Shown in pieces: positions 8,145 to 16,211 of a stretch of 64,000 nucleotides of DNA. The DNA is taken from positions 1,054,001 through 1,118,000 of the forward strand of contig NZ_CP072113.1 in NCBI RefSeq assembly GCF_017654605.1, read 5' to 3'. Source of the DNA: Yimella sp. cx-51. GTDB lineage: Bacteria; Actinomycetota; Actinomycetes; Actinomycetales; Dermatophilaceae. Position numbers and translations under genes: made by a program. Every line of letters begins with the position of its first letter. Position 1 is the stretch's first letter. Below the pieces are notes generated by a model. That model was not told where the DNA came from, did not search any database, and saw only the letters and a list, made by a program, of their open reading frames with translations.

Positions 8145-9710
8145 ATGGCTTCTATTTCGAGTGACCTAGGTCGCATTCCGAGGCGCTCGCGCGCGAAGGT
8201 TGCCCGTATGAACGCTTCTGCGCCCGCGGGCCGACTCATCGAGCCGGACATCCCCGTGGATGTCGACCTCGGCGACTCATCGCCCGACCCGCTCACGATC
8301 GGTCGTCGCGTGCGGCACGCGCGTCACGAGAGTGGTCGCACGCTGGGCGAAGTGGCCGATGCCATCGGTATTTCCCCGTCGGCACTGTCGCTCATCGAGA
8401 ACGGCAAACGTGAGCCGCGGCTGTCGGTGCTGGCGGCACTGGCGAAGGTGCTGGACGCATCGGTGCAGGACTTCCTGAGTGCTGCCCCGCCGAGTCGGCG
8501 AGCTGCGCTGGAGATCCGGCTGGAGAAGGCGCAGCGCCAGGAGTCGTACGAGTCGCTGGGGCTGCCGAAGGTGAAGATCGGGCCGCGGCTGCCGATGGAG
8601 GCGCTCGAGGCTTTGGTCGGGATGCATGAGGCGATGGCCTCCGCGCAGGCCGACCGTGCGGCCACTCCCGAGCACGCACGCCAGGCCAATGGCGAGCTGC
8701 GCGAGCGGATGCGCGCCGCCGACAACTACTTCGGCGACATCGAACGCGAGGCGGCCGAACTGCTGAAGGCGATCAACCACCCGGGTGGGCCGATCAGTCG
8801 CGCGTCCGTCGACCGCTTGGCCGGCCATCTCGGATACAAGCTGGTGCACACCTCCGATCTGCCGAGTTCGACGCGCTCGGTGAGCGACATGCGGCACAAG
8901 CGCATCTACCTCCCGCAACCCGAAGCGGGACAACACGATTCGCGCTCACTGGCGATGCAGGCGGTGGGGCACCTCGTGCTCGGCCACCGTCCGCCGGCTG
9001 ACTTCTCGGAGTTCCTGTCGCAGCGCGTCGAGATCAACTACTTTGCCTCAGCCCTGCTCATGCCGGAGAAGGACACCGTCGCGCTGCTGAAGCAGGCCAA
9101 GGCCGACAAGGACGTCGCGATCGAAGACCTGCGCGATGCCTACGCCGTCTCCTACGAAACGGCCGCGCACCGGTTCACCAATCTCGCGACGAGGCACCTG
9201 GAGATTCCGGTGCACTTCATGCGCATCTCGCAGGAGGGCGTGATCTACAAGGCCTACGAGAACGACGGCATTGTCTTCCCCTCCGACTCCACCGGTGCGA
9301 TCGAGGGGCAACGGGTGTGCCGGCAGTGGACGGCCCGCCGCGTCTTCGAACAGCCCGACCTCACGCAGGCCTACCAGGCCTTCACCGATACCCGCTCGGG
9401 CACGTACTGGTGCACGGCCGTCGTCGAACGCACCTCGGCAGGGTCCTTCTCGGTCAACGTCGGCGTGCCTTACCAGTACGTGAAATGGATGCGTGGCGGC
9501 AACACCCAGGAGCGCTCGAAATCGCGCTGCCCCGATCCGAGTTGTTGCCTCCAGCCGCCGGCAGCACAGACCGACCGGTGGGGCGGCTTGTCGTGGCCGT
9601 CGGCCCGCGTCCATTCGCACCTGCTCGCCGCGATGCCGCCGGGAGTCTTCCCCGGCGTCGACGACAATGAGATCTATGCCTTCCTGGACAAGCATGCGCC
9701 GGCCGAATGA
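8145..9710 (+). CDS. ramB: RamB-type XRE transcriptional regulator of acetate/propionate and glyoxylate genes
   Basis: The 521-residue protein has an XRE helix-turn-helix at about 50-110 ([26 protein letters not shown]). An IrrE/ImmA-like region follows around 220-310, in which the protease motif is degenerate: AVGHLVLGH at 273-281, so HExxH is lost. The DUF2083-like C-terminal half ends in a Cys cluster (CPDPSCC). This is the RamB/short-chain acyl-CoA regulator layout, and its place divergent from aceA fits a role controlling aceA and aceB. ATG 8145 may be leaderless; ATG 8208, behind GAAGG, is the alternative start. Confidence 0.88.
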   Translation: MASISSDLGRIPRRSRAKVARMNASAPAGRLIEPDIPVDVDLGDSSPDPLTIGRRVRHARHESGRTLGEVADAIGISPSALSLIENGKREPRLSVLAALAKVLDASVQDFLSAAPPSRRAALEIRLEKAQRQESYESLGLPKVKIGPRLPMEALEALVGMHEAMASAQADRAATPEHARQANGELRERMRAADNYFGDIEREAAELLKAINHPGGPISRASVDRLAGHLGYKLVHTSDLPSSTRSVSDMRHKRIYLPQPEAGQHDSRSLAMQAVGHLVLGHRPPADFSEFLSQRVEINYFASALLMPEKDTVALLKQAKADKDVAIEDLRDAYAVSYETAAHRFTNLATRHLEIPVHFMRISQEGVIYKAYENDGIVFPSDSTGAIEGQRVCRQWTARRVFEQPDLTQAYQAFTDTRSGTYWCTAVVERTSAGSFSVNVGVPYQYVKWMRGGNTQERSKSRCPDPSCCLQPPAAQTDRWGGLSWPSARVHSHLLAAMPPGVFPGVDDNEIYAFLDKHAPAE

Positions 9711-10905
9711 CGACGCCGGGGCCTCGGTGCTCCACCACGAGCTCCCCCGCGTCGCCGCGGCTGATCCGGTCGAGGCGGGCGAACGCTTGGCGGCCTTCGG
9801 CGTCCGTCTGTTCGAGGCTGTGGCGCCAGCGCCGGACGCCAATTTCGCGCTGAGCCCCTACTCGATCTACAGCGCGCTCGCGATGACCGCTGCGGGTGCG
9901 CGCGGCGCGGCGGCGACCGAGTTCGACGCAGTGCTCGGGCCTGATGCGGCGCAGGCGCTCACGGCGTTCGACGACGTGCTTGCCGACATCGTTCGGCGAG
10001 CAGCGGACGTGCAGGAGAGGTGGGGAGCAGATCCGCTGATCATCCGTGCCGCCAACACCTTGTACGCCGACAAGAGACTGCCGGTGCGTGATGAGTTCCT
10101 CGACGCGCTCGGGGCCGGGTTCGGTGCCGGGTTGCGGCTGGTCGACTTCGTCTCGCAGCCGGAGGCTGCTCGGGAGGAGATCAACCGTCGGGTGGACGAA
10201 CGCACGAACCACCTGATCCCCGAACTCCTGGCCGAAGGACAGATCAGCAAGGCCACCCGACTCGCGCTGGTCAACGCGCTGTACCTGAAGGTGAGCTGGG
10301 CCGACCCGTTCGTGCGAGAGAGCCGGCGCACTTCGTTCATCGGCCACTCGGGCGCGGCCAAGAAGATCAAGTTGATGACGACGACCAAGTCACTGTCCTG
10401 CGTCGACAGCGACCTCTGGACCGCCTGCGCCATCCCGTACAGCGATTCGCGTTTGGCGATGACAGTCGTCCTGCCGCACGGAGATTCCCTGCACGCAGCG
10501 ATCGATGAGTTGCCGCAGATCCTGCAGCAGGTCGGTGATGCGCGGGCGGAAAAGGTCACGCTGCGGATGCCCGTGTTCGACATCGATGCGCGTGCCGAAG
10601 TCTCCGATGCGCTGCGGCACGTGGGGCTGGCCGCCGCGCTGAGCGAACAAGCCGACTACAGCGGGATGTCCGAGGTGCCGGAAGGCCTGGTGGTCAGCGA
10701 CGTGCAGCACCAGGCGGTGGTGAAGGTCGACGAGGAGGGCACCGAGGCAGCGGCCGCGACGGCCGTCGCGATGCGCGCCGGTGCACTTCCCGACATGAGC
10801 GTCCCGAGGGAGCTGCTGATCGACCGGCCGTTCGTCTTCGCCATCCATGACACCGTCACTGGAGCCCCGCTCTTCATCGGCCAAGTGAGCGAACCGCGCG
10901 GCTAG
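9694..10905 (+). CDS. serpin (serine-protease inhibitor)
   Basis: The 403-residue protein covers a whole serpin domain: NFALSPYSIYSALAMTAAGA near the start, NALYLKVSWADPF in the middle, the hinge EEGTEAAAATAVA, and the closing strand RPFVFAIHDTVTGAPLFIGQV. The short-side-chain hinge predicts an inhibitory, not storage, serpin. The stretch between hinge and RPFVF is a few residues longer than in antitrypsin, so the P1 residue cannot be fixed (Met, Arg or Gly near MRAG). No signal peptide is seen, so it would act in the cytoplasm. The ATG overlaps the last 17 bases of ramB; GTG 9727 is an alternative. Confidence 0.88.
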   Translation: MRRPNDDAGASVLHHELPRVAAADPVEAGERLAAFGVRLFEAVAPAPDANFALSPYSIYSALAMTAAGARGAAATEFDAVLGPDAAQALTAFDDVLADIVRRAADVQERWGADPLIIRAANTLYADKRLPVRDEFLDALGAGFGAGLRLVDFVSQPEAAREEINRRVDERTNHLIPELLAEGQISKATRLALVNALYLKVSWADPFVRESRRTSFIGHSGAAKKIKLMTTTKSLSCVDSDLWTACAIPYSDSRLAMTVVLPHGDSLHAAIDELPQILQQVGDARAEKVTLRMPVFDIDARAEVSDALRHVGLAAALSEQADYSGMSEVPEGLVVSDVQHQAVVKVDEEGTEAAAATAVAMRAGALPDMSVPRELLIDRPFVFAIHDTVTGAPLFIGQVSEPRG

Positions 10906-11097
10906 TGCTGCTGCCGTCCGCGCGGATTCGGGCCTGGCGGCTACTTCTGGCATCATTGCCCGGGTACCCGCTTGTTCTCGCGGCGTTTGTCGTGCGGTCG
11001 AACAGGTGCCTACCCCCGAACGTCGGTTCCCCGTGGTGATTCCATGCCACGGTCTTGCCGTCGCTCACAGACCAGAGAAACAGGAGACACCACAACC

Positions 11098-11607
11098 GTG
11101 GCAGTCAAGATTCGTTTGAAGCGCATTGGCGCTATCCGCAACGCGCAGTACCGCGTGGTCGTCATGGACTCGCGCACCAAGCGCGACGGTCGTGCGATCG
11201 AGGAGATCGGCGTCTACCAGCCCAAGCAGGAGCCGAGCCTCATCCAGATCGACTCCGAGCGTGCGCAGTACTGGCTCGGCGTCGGCGCGCAGCCGACCGA
11301 GCAGGTCGCCGCGTTGCTGAAGATCACCGGTGACTGGCAGAAGCACAAGGGCGAGGCGGGCGCCGAAGGCACCCTGAAGGTTGCCGAGCCCAAGGCTGAC
11401 AAGAAGGCCCTCTACGAGGCCGCGCTCAAGGCTGCTCAGGACGGCGAGTCCGCCGGCAGCAAGGGTGGCGCGACCACCGCCAAGAAGAAGGCGGAGAAGA
11501 AGGACGACGCAGACGAGGCGAAGTCCGAGGTCGAGCAGGCTCCGACCGTCGACGAGACCCCGGATTCGGCGAAGGCCGAGGCCGAGTCCGAGACCACCGA
11601 GAGCTGA
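11098..11607 (+). CDS. rpsP: 30S ribosomal protein S16
   Basis: Residues 1-80 ([32 protein letters not shown]) are S16 of the small subunit. The 169-residue protein carries a long Ala/Lys/Glu-rich, probably disordered tail from about residue 85, as in several Actinobacteria. GTG 11098 follows AGGAG by 11 nt. The 192 bp upstream back to the serpin gene holds the promoter and leader, with no other gene seen. khpA follows five bases later. Confidence 0.96.
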   Translation: MAVKIRLKRIGAIRNAQYRVVVMDSRTKRDGRAIEEIGVYQPKQEPSLIQIDSERAQYWLGVGAQPTEQVAALLKITGDWQKHKGEAGAEGTLKVAEPKADKKALYEAALKAAQDGESAGSKGGATTAKKKAEKKDDADEAKSEVEQAPTVDETPDSAKAEAESETTES

Positions 11608-11611
11608 ACCG

Positions 11612-11854
11612 GTGCTCGAGGAAGCGCTCGAACACCTCGTCAAGGGAATCGTCGAGCACGACGAGGACGTAGTGGTGCGCCACAAGGAGATTCGCCGCGG
11701 TGAACTCCTCGAAGTGCGCGTGCACCCCGATGACCTCGGACGCGTGATCGGTCGTTCCGGACGCACTGCCTCCGCTCTGCGGACGGTCGTCCAAGCACTC
11801 GCGTCAGGGCGCAACATCAGGGTCGACATCGTCGACACCGATCGCAGCCGCTGA
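11612..11854 (+). CDS. khpA: KH-domain RNA-binding protein KhpA
   Basis: An 80-residue protein consisting of one KH domain (VRVHPDDLGRVIGRSGRTASALR, with the GxxG loop as GRSG). It normally partners KhpB in binding structured RNA and controlling cell-wall growth genes. Its place between rpsP and rimM is the standard actinobacterial order. The GTG start is four bases past the rpsP stop, so it is translated from the rpsP message. A terminator follows. Confidence 0.93.
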   Translation: MLEEALEHLVKGIVEHDEDVVVRHKEIRRGELLEVRVHPDDLGRVIGRSGRTASALRTVVQALASGRNIRVDIVDTDRSR

Positions 11855-11870
11855 CACACAGCTGAACAAC

Positions 11871-11904
11871 GAGACTCCTCGGAGCACCTGCTCCGGGGAG
11901 TCTC
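11871..11904 (+). terminator. rpsP-khpA terminator
   Basis: A 15-bp stem with one G-T wobble (GAGACTCCTCGGAGC, loop ACCT) begins 16 bases after the khpA stop and precedes the MFS gene, which has its own ribosome site. Confidence 0.75.
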
Positions 11905-11942
11905 GCTGTGTCCCAACCACATTCGCACTTCGAAGGAGATCT

Positions 11943-13109
11943 GTGCGCCACCCCCTCGGCAGCCGCGAAGCCGTCCTCGCGACCGTGACGACCTTCATCG
12001 TCAACGGCATCGGGGTCGGCACCGTCGGTGCGCTCATGCCGACCCTCGCCGACCGATGGGACACCGACGCACGCGGGCTCGGGGTGTTGCTCATGGTCTT
12101 CGGCCTCGCCGCCATCGCCGGCATCAACATCGGCGGACGCATGGCCGACCGCGGCGGGGCACTGCGTCCCATCCGCCTGGGCCTGGTGACGATGACCCTC
12201 GGCATCGCGCTCATCGCGGCCTCGCCCTCCCTGTGGGTGGCGGTGGTGCTGGCGGCGGTGTACGGATTCGGCAACGGCCTGGTCGACACCACGATGAACG
12301 TGCTCGCCGTCGAGGTGGAGCGTGCCCGCCCCAAACCGCTGATGAGCCGATTCCATGCCTGCTGGTCGATCGGCTCGCTGAGCGGTGCGCTCATCGTGCT
12401 GCTCTCGGGCTGGTTGTTCTCCGGAGCGGTTGCGATCTCTGTTGCTGCCTTCGCGCTGGCTGCGACGTTGATCGCTGCGAATCTACCTGTGGTGCATCGC
12501 TATTCGGCCGACACCGCGCCCGTTGTCCATCACGACGAATCGGGCAATCGGACGTCGATCCCGCGGGCGGCCTGGATCCTCGCCGCGATGGCGGTGGGCT
12601 TCGGCATGGCTGAGGGCACCGCGTTCGACTGGTCGTCGGTGCACGTGCGTGACGTCGCTGATGTCTCGACCTCGAATGCGGCATGGGGTCTCGCCGCGTT
12701 CTCGGTCTGCATGGTGGGCGTCCGCATGGCTGGCGATTTCCTCGTGCACGCCCTGGGCCGACGCCTGGTGGTGCGCATCGGTGCCGGCATCGCCGCCGTC
12801 GGCTACTGCGTCGCCGCGCTCGGGTCTGGCCTGTGGATGCTGTTGCTCGGCTGGGCCCTGGTGGGCACCGGAATGGCTCTGGTCGCGCCGCAGATCTACG
12901 GCCTCGCCGGCCTGGCAGGAGGCGGACGCACGTTGTCGCTGGTGGTCACCTTCGGTTACGCGACCACGCTGGTCGGCCCTGGGCTCATGGGACTGCTGGT
13001 GCATGACTTCGGCGTCCAGGACGCCATGATCCTTCCGCTGGTCGCCGCGTGTGGGGTGTCGATGCTGTCGTGGGTCATGCCGACCGAGCAGACGCTGGCC
13101 AAGGCATGA
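11943..13109 (+). CDS. MFS transporter (YbjJ/fucose-permease-like)
   Basis: The 388-residue membrane protein has about 12 hydrophobic segments and the MFS loop GGRMADRGGALRP after helix 2. The substrate is unknown. GTG 11943 follows GAAGGAG. It interrupts the usual khpA-rimM junction and ends 12 bases before rimM, so rimM and trmD may be read from its message. Third-position GC is like the neighbours, so there is no sign of recent transfer. Confidence 0.82.
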   Translation: MRHPLGSREAVLATVTTFIVNGIGVGTVGALMPTLADRWDTDARGLGVLLMVFGLAAIAGINIGGRMADRGGALRPIRLGLVTMTLGIALIAASPSLWVAVVLAAVYGFGNGLVDTTMNVLAVEVERARPKPLMSRFHACWSIGSLSGALIVLLSGWLFSGAVAISVAAFALAATLIAANLPVVHRYSADTAPVVHHDESGNRTSIPRAAWILAAMAVGFGMAEGTAFDWSSVHVRDVADVSTSNAAWGLAAFSVCMVGVRMAGDFLVHALGRRLVVRIGAGIAAVGYCVAALGSGLWMLLLGWALVGTGMALVAPQIYGLAGLAGGGRTLSLVVTFGYATTLVGPGLMGLLVHDFGVQDAMILPLVAACGVSMLSWVMPTEQTLAKA

Positions 13110-13121
13110 GGCTTTGCAAGG

Positions 13122-13634
13122 ATGTCGCCCATGGATGAAGTCTTGGTGGCGCGCATCGGCAAGCCGCACGGCCTGCGCGGCGAAGTGACGGTGCAGGTGC
13201 ACACCGATGTTCCCGAAGAACGTTTCGTCAGCGGCGCAACCTTCTCGACCGACCCCGATCGCGGTCCGTTGACCGTGCGAGCCGCCCGCGTACACAACGG
13301 AATTCAGTTGTTGGCCTTCGAGGAAGCCCTCGATCGGACGGCGGCCGAGGGGTTGCGCGGCACCCGCCTGTCGGCGCCAGCCGTCGATGACGAGAACGAC
13401 GCCTATTACGAGGACGACCTGGTGGGTCTGCCCGTCGTCGACACCGCCGGTGCGTCGATCGGGTCGGTCAAGGCGCTCATCTCGCGTCCGGCACAGGACC
13501 TTCTCGAGGTGGAGCTCGCCGACGGCCGAACGGCATACCTGCCGTTCGTCGAACAGATCGTGCCCGAAGTAGACCTCGACGCCGGACGTGTGGTGGCCGA
13601 CCCGCCGCCCGGCCTGCTCGACCTGGGGGAGTGA
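13122..13634 (+). CDS. rimM: ribosome maturation factor RimM
   Basis: A 170-residue protein with the N-terminal RimM barrel ([19 protein letters not shown]) and the C-terminal PRC-barrel ([35 protein letters not shown]). It assists assembly of the 30S head by binding S19. ATG 13122 or 13131 can start it. Its stop lies one base before the trmD GTG, so the two are translationally coupled. Confidence 0.95.
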   Translation: MSPMDEVLVARIGKPHGLRGEVTVQVHTDVPEERFVSGATFSTDPDRGPLTVRAARVHNGIQLLAFEEALDRTAAEGLRGTRLSAPAVDDENDAYYEDDLVGLPVVDTAGASIGSVKALISRPAQDLLEVELADGRTAYLPFVEQIVPEVDLDAGRVVADPPPGLLDLGE

Positions 13635-13635
13635 C

Positions 13636-14349
13636 GTGCGACTGGACGTCGTCTCGATCTTTCCCGAGTACCTCAGCCCGCTCGACCTCTCGCTGATCGG
13701 CAAGGCCCGCCGCGACGGGTTACTGGATCTGCGCGTGCACGACCTGCGTGACTGGACCCACGACCGCCATCGCACCGTCGACGACACTCCGTACGGCGGC
13801 GGCGCCGGGATGGTCATGAAGCCCCAGCCATGGTCGGAGGCTCTCGACGCTGTCGCCGGCGATTCGGCGACGCGACCCGTCCTCATCGTCCCGGGGCCGG
13901 GCGGAGAGCGATTCACCCAGTCGATCGCTCGTGAGTTGGCGCAGGCCCCGCATCTGGTGTTCGCCTGCGGACGCTACGAAGGCATCGACGAACGCGTCTA
14001 CGAATACGCGACACGTGACTACGACGTGCGCGTGCTCTCCCTCGGCGATTACGTGCTCAATGGCGGCGAAGTCGCGGTGCTGGCGATGGTCGAGGCGATC
14101 GCGCGGTTGCTGCCGGGCGTCATCGGTAACGCCGAGTCGCTGGTGGAGGAGTCGCACGAGGACGGCCTGCTGGAATATCCGGTCTACACCAAGCCGGCCG
14201 ACTGGGACGGCCGCCTTGTGCCGGACGTCCTGCTCTCCGGCGATCACGGTCGGATCGCGAGGTGGCGGCACCAGCAACGCCTGGAGCGCACGGCGGCCCG
14301 GCGTCCGGACATGTACGAGGCCTATCGCGAACAGCGCCCCGACGCCTGA
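13636..14349 (+). CDS. trmD: tRNA (guanine-N1)-methyltransferase TrmD
   Basis: The 237-residue SPOUT-class enzyme methylates G37 of tRNA. It carries [27 protein letters not shown] and the knotted [13 protein letters not shown] motif for S-adenosylmethionine. GTG 13636 starts right behind rimM. In related genomes rplS follows trmD directly; here the next core gene (rplS) is 9.1 kb away, behind a mosaic of inserted genes. Confidence 0.96.
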   Translation: MRLDVVSIFPEYLSPLDLSLIGKARRDGLLDLRVHDLRDWTHDRHRTVDDTPYGGGAGMVMKPQPWSEALDAVAGDSATRPVLIVPGPGGERFTQSIARELAQAPHLVFACGRYEGIDERVYEYATRDYDVRVLSLGDYVLNGGEVAVLAMVEAIARLLPGVIGNAESLVEESHEDGLLEYPVYTKPADWDGRLVPDVLLSGDHGRIARWRHQQRLERTAARRPDMYEAYREQRPDA

Positions 14350-14385
14350 ACGTGGTGCCATGCAGGGGAGCTCGCGCGGATCCGC

Positions 14386-14480
14386 TTGCTCTGCGCCGCA
14401 GTCTTGCTCCCCGTTGCCAGGCTTGGCCGCTATAGCGCGCAAGGGACGGTTCGGCGAGCAAGGCAGTGACGGTGAGCAAG
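14386..14480. repeat. 95-bp palindromic repeat, copy A
   Basis: It aligns without gaps to 23181-23275 (14 differences in 95, about 85% identity). The core is a 76-bp imperfect palindrome bounded by TTGCTC/GAGCAA and centred on CGCTATAGCG; a second GAGCAAG ends the unit. It lies right after trmD and five bases from the end of the DUF559 3' fragment. It has no reading frame of its own and looks like a REP/MITE-type element. Confidence 0.8.
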
Positions 14481-14485
14481 CGGAC

Positions 14486-14773
14486 TCACGCGATCTTCCT
14501 CAGCAGGGGCGCCAGTTTGGCTCGGAGCCGCGGCAGCGAGTGCAGGTCTGCCCACACGATGCGGATCACCGCGTACCCGGCGCGGCGTAAGGCGTCCTCG
14601 CGTTCCTTCTCCGAAACCAGCGCCTGCCGGCCGTTCGCCCCGCCGTACTTCACGGCGCCGTCGAACTCGACCACCGTACGTTCGTCGACCAGGAAATCCA
14701 CCCGGTACCTTCCGGCATCCAGGTCTGCGATGTGGTGCTGGTCATAGCCGTTGATCCTGCCGCAACTTCGCAC
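14486..14773 (-). pseudogene. DUF559/AbiEi-like gene, 3' fragment
   Basis: About 90 residues match only the C-terminal nuclease-like (PD-(D/E)XK) part of DUF559 proteins: GRYRVDFLVDERTVVEFDG, then EREDALRRAGYAVIRIVW. The N-terminal winged-helix half (about 200 residues) is absent. A matching N-terminal half lies on the same strand at 22.5-23.1 kb, suggesting one gene cut by an insertion of about 7.8 kb, with some 55-65 central residues lost. Two paralogues broken independently is the alternative. Confidence 0.7.
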
Positions 14774-14806
14774 CGCTGCGCAGCCGGGGCGCTACTACCG
14801 GGTCAC

Positions 14807-14833
14807 CCATCCGTTTCGGCCCGGGCGCCGAAG
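14807..14833 (+). promoter_or_regulatory. SigK-type promoter P1 (before sigK)
   Basis: CCATCC at 14807-14812, a 16-nt spacer, then CGAAG at 14829-14833. This matches the mycobacterial SigK consensus (CCATCC ... CGAAT) and has the same spacing as the two other sites in this operon. It implies autoregulation, with a leader of about 25 nt before the ATG at 14865. Confidence 0.68.
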
Positions 14834-14864
14834 CACTGACGTGACCAGCGATGAAGGGGCGAAG

Positions 14865-15467
14865 ATGGGTGACATGTCGATCTTCCCGCCGCGCAGCTCG
14901 GCCGGCACCGTCCCCACCTCCGGGGACGGACTGGAGGAGTTGCTCGCCCGGTGCGCCCGCGGCGACCAAGACGCCTTCGCCCGGCTGTACGACGCGACGA
15001 GCGCCCGGCTGTACGGCCTGGCGTTGCGGGTGGTGCGCAACCCGGCGCACGCCGAGGAGGTCACCCAGGAGGCCTACCTGGAGATCTGGCGCACCAGTGC
15101 CCGCTTCGATCCGGGACGCGGCAACGCGATCTCCTGGTTGATGACGATCACGCACCGGCGCGCCGTCGACCGGGTGCGCAGTGCGAGCGCGGCCGACCGG
15201 CGCGACGACGTCTATGAACAACGCACCCGTCCGCGTCCGTACGACGTGACCGCGGAGGATGCGCATCGCAGCCTCGAGGCGCACCGGGTGCGCAAGGCGC
15301 TGCAACAACTGACCGAAACCCAACGGAAGGCGGTCGAACTGGCGTACCTCGGTGGGTACACCCACACCGAGGTGGCCAGTCTGCTCGACCTGCCGCTGGG
15401 TACTGCCAAGACCCGAATCCGGGACGGGTTGATCCGCCTTCGCGACACGATGGGAGTCGAGCGATGA
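14865..15467 (+). CDS. sigK: ECF RNA polymerase sigma factor SigK
   Basis: The 200-residue ECF sigma factor has region 2 (DAFARLYDATSARLYGLALRV, EVTQEAYLEIW, ISWLMTITHRRAVDRVR) and region 4 (LTETQRKAVELAYLGGYTHTEVASLLDLPLGTAKTRIRDGL). It is of the SigK/SigL group. It overlaps its anti-sigma gene by four bases (ATGA), so both are made together. ATG 14865 follows GAAGGGG. The downstream genes (Mo oxidoreductase, fasciclin lipoprotein) and the repeated promoter match the mycobacterial SigK regulon. Confidence 0.9.
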   Translation: MGDMSIFPPRSSAGTVPTSGDGLEELLARCARGDQDAFARLYDATSARLYGLALRVVRNPAHAEEVTQEAYLEIWRTSARFDPGRGNAISWLMTITHRRAVDRVRSASAADRRDDVYEQRTRPRPYDVTAEDAHRSLEAHRVRKALQQLTETQRKAVELAYLGGYTHTEVASLLDLPLGTAKTRIRDGLIRLRDTMGVER

Positions 15468-16171
15468 CCGACGACACCTACCAACTGCTGGCCGCCTACG
15501 CGGTCGACGCCGTCACCGACGAGGAGCGCACGCGGGTCGAGGACTACCTGCTGAGCCGCCCCGAGCACCTGGCCGAACTGGATAGCTTGCGTGACGCCGC
15601 GGCCGGGCTCGGCGCCCAGGTCGAGACGCCGCCCCCGGCGTCGCTTCGCGCGAGCGTGCTGGACGCGGTCGCGCAGACCCGTCCGCTGCCACCGGTCACT
15701 GAGCCTCCCGCGCGGTTGCTCGCCGAGAAGCGTCCCCGTCGGGCCTGGTTCGTAGCGGCCGCCGCCGCAGCCGTGATCGGCGTCGGCACCGTCGCCGTGC
15801 AGCAGTACGACCGATCACCCGCGGAGCAGGTCGCGATCAGCCAGGTCGCGGGCGCCTCCGACGCCCGCTCGTACGACCTGGTCATGCCCGGGCACAACGC
15901 CACCGTGACCCGGTCGAAGGCGATGGGCAAGGCGGTGTTCCGCTCCACCGAACTCGGCTCGGCACCGTCCGGCCGCGCCTACCAACTGTGGTTGCAGCAG
16001 CCGGACGGGTCGATGCTCTCGGCCGGGGTGCTGCCCGGGCCCAAGGACGGAGCCGTGCAGATGGTGTTGCACGGCGACGCGGCGAAGGCCGTTGGGGTCG
16101 GGATCACGATGGAACCGGCCGGCGGATCGACCAGCCCGTCCGGTAAACCGCTGGCCGTCGCGGCCTTCTGA
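15464..16171 (+). CDS. rskA: anti-sigma-K factor RskA
   Basis: A 235-residue membrane protein. The N-terminal cytoplasmic anti-sigma domain (LLAAYAVDAVTDEERTRVEDYL, about 8-75) binds SigK. One membrane helix follows at about 90-107 (AWFVAAAAAAVIGVGTVAV), then an extracytoplasmic RskA domain (GRAYQLWLQQPDGSMLSAG, MEPAGGSTSP). Signal-driven proteolysis would release SigK. It is coupled to sigK by overlap; the next gene has its own SigK-type promoter 6 bp past this stop. Confidence 0.9.
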   Translation: MTDDTYQLLAAYAVDAVTDEERTRVEDYLLSRPEHLAELDSLRDAAAGLGAQVETPPPASLRASVLDAVAQTRPLPPVTEPPARLLAEKRPRRAWFVAAAAAAVIGVGTVAVQQYDRSPAEQVAISQVAGASDARSYDLVMPGHNATVTRSKAMGKAVFRSTELGSAPSGRAYQLWLQQPDGSMLSAGVLPGPKDGAVQMVLHGDAAKAVGVGITMEPAGGSTSPSGKPLAVAAF

Positions 16172-16177
16172 GAGCGG

Positions 16178-16204
16178 CAATCCGAATCGGCACGGGCGGC
16201 GAAC
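16178..16204 (+). promoter_or_regulatory. SigK-type promoter P2 (before the Mo oxidoreductase), apparently leaderless
   Basis: CAATCC at 16178-16183, a 16-nt spacer, and CGAAC at 16200-16204. The spacer length equals that of P1 and P3. The ATG at 16212 starts seven bases past CGAAC, so the transcript would begin at or next to the start codon. Confidence 0.68.
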
Positions 16205-16211
16205 CACCGAC

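Noticed and set aside
14389-14480. Possible small protein read through the 95-bp repeat (IARKGRFGEQ-like in both copies).
   Set aside because: The similarity in translation only reflects the DNA repeat; neither copy has a ribosome site or a conserved start.
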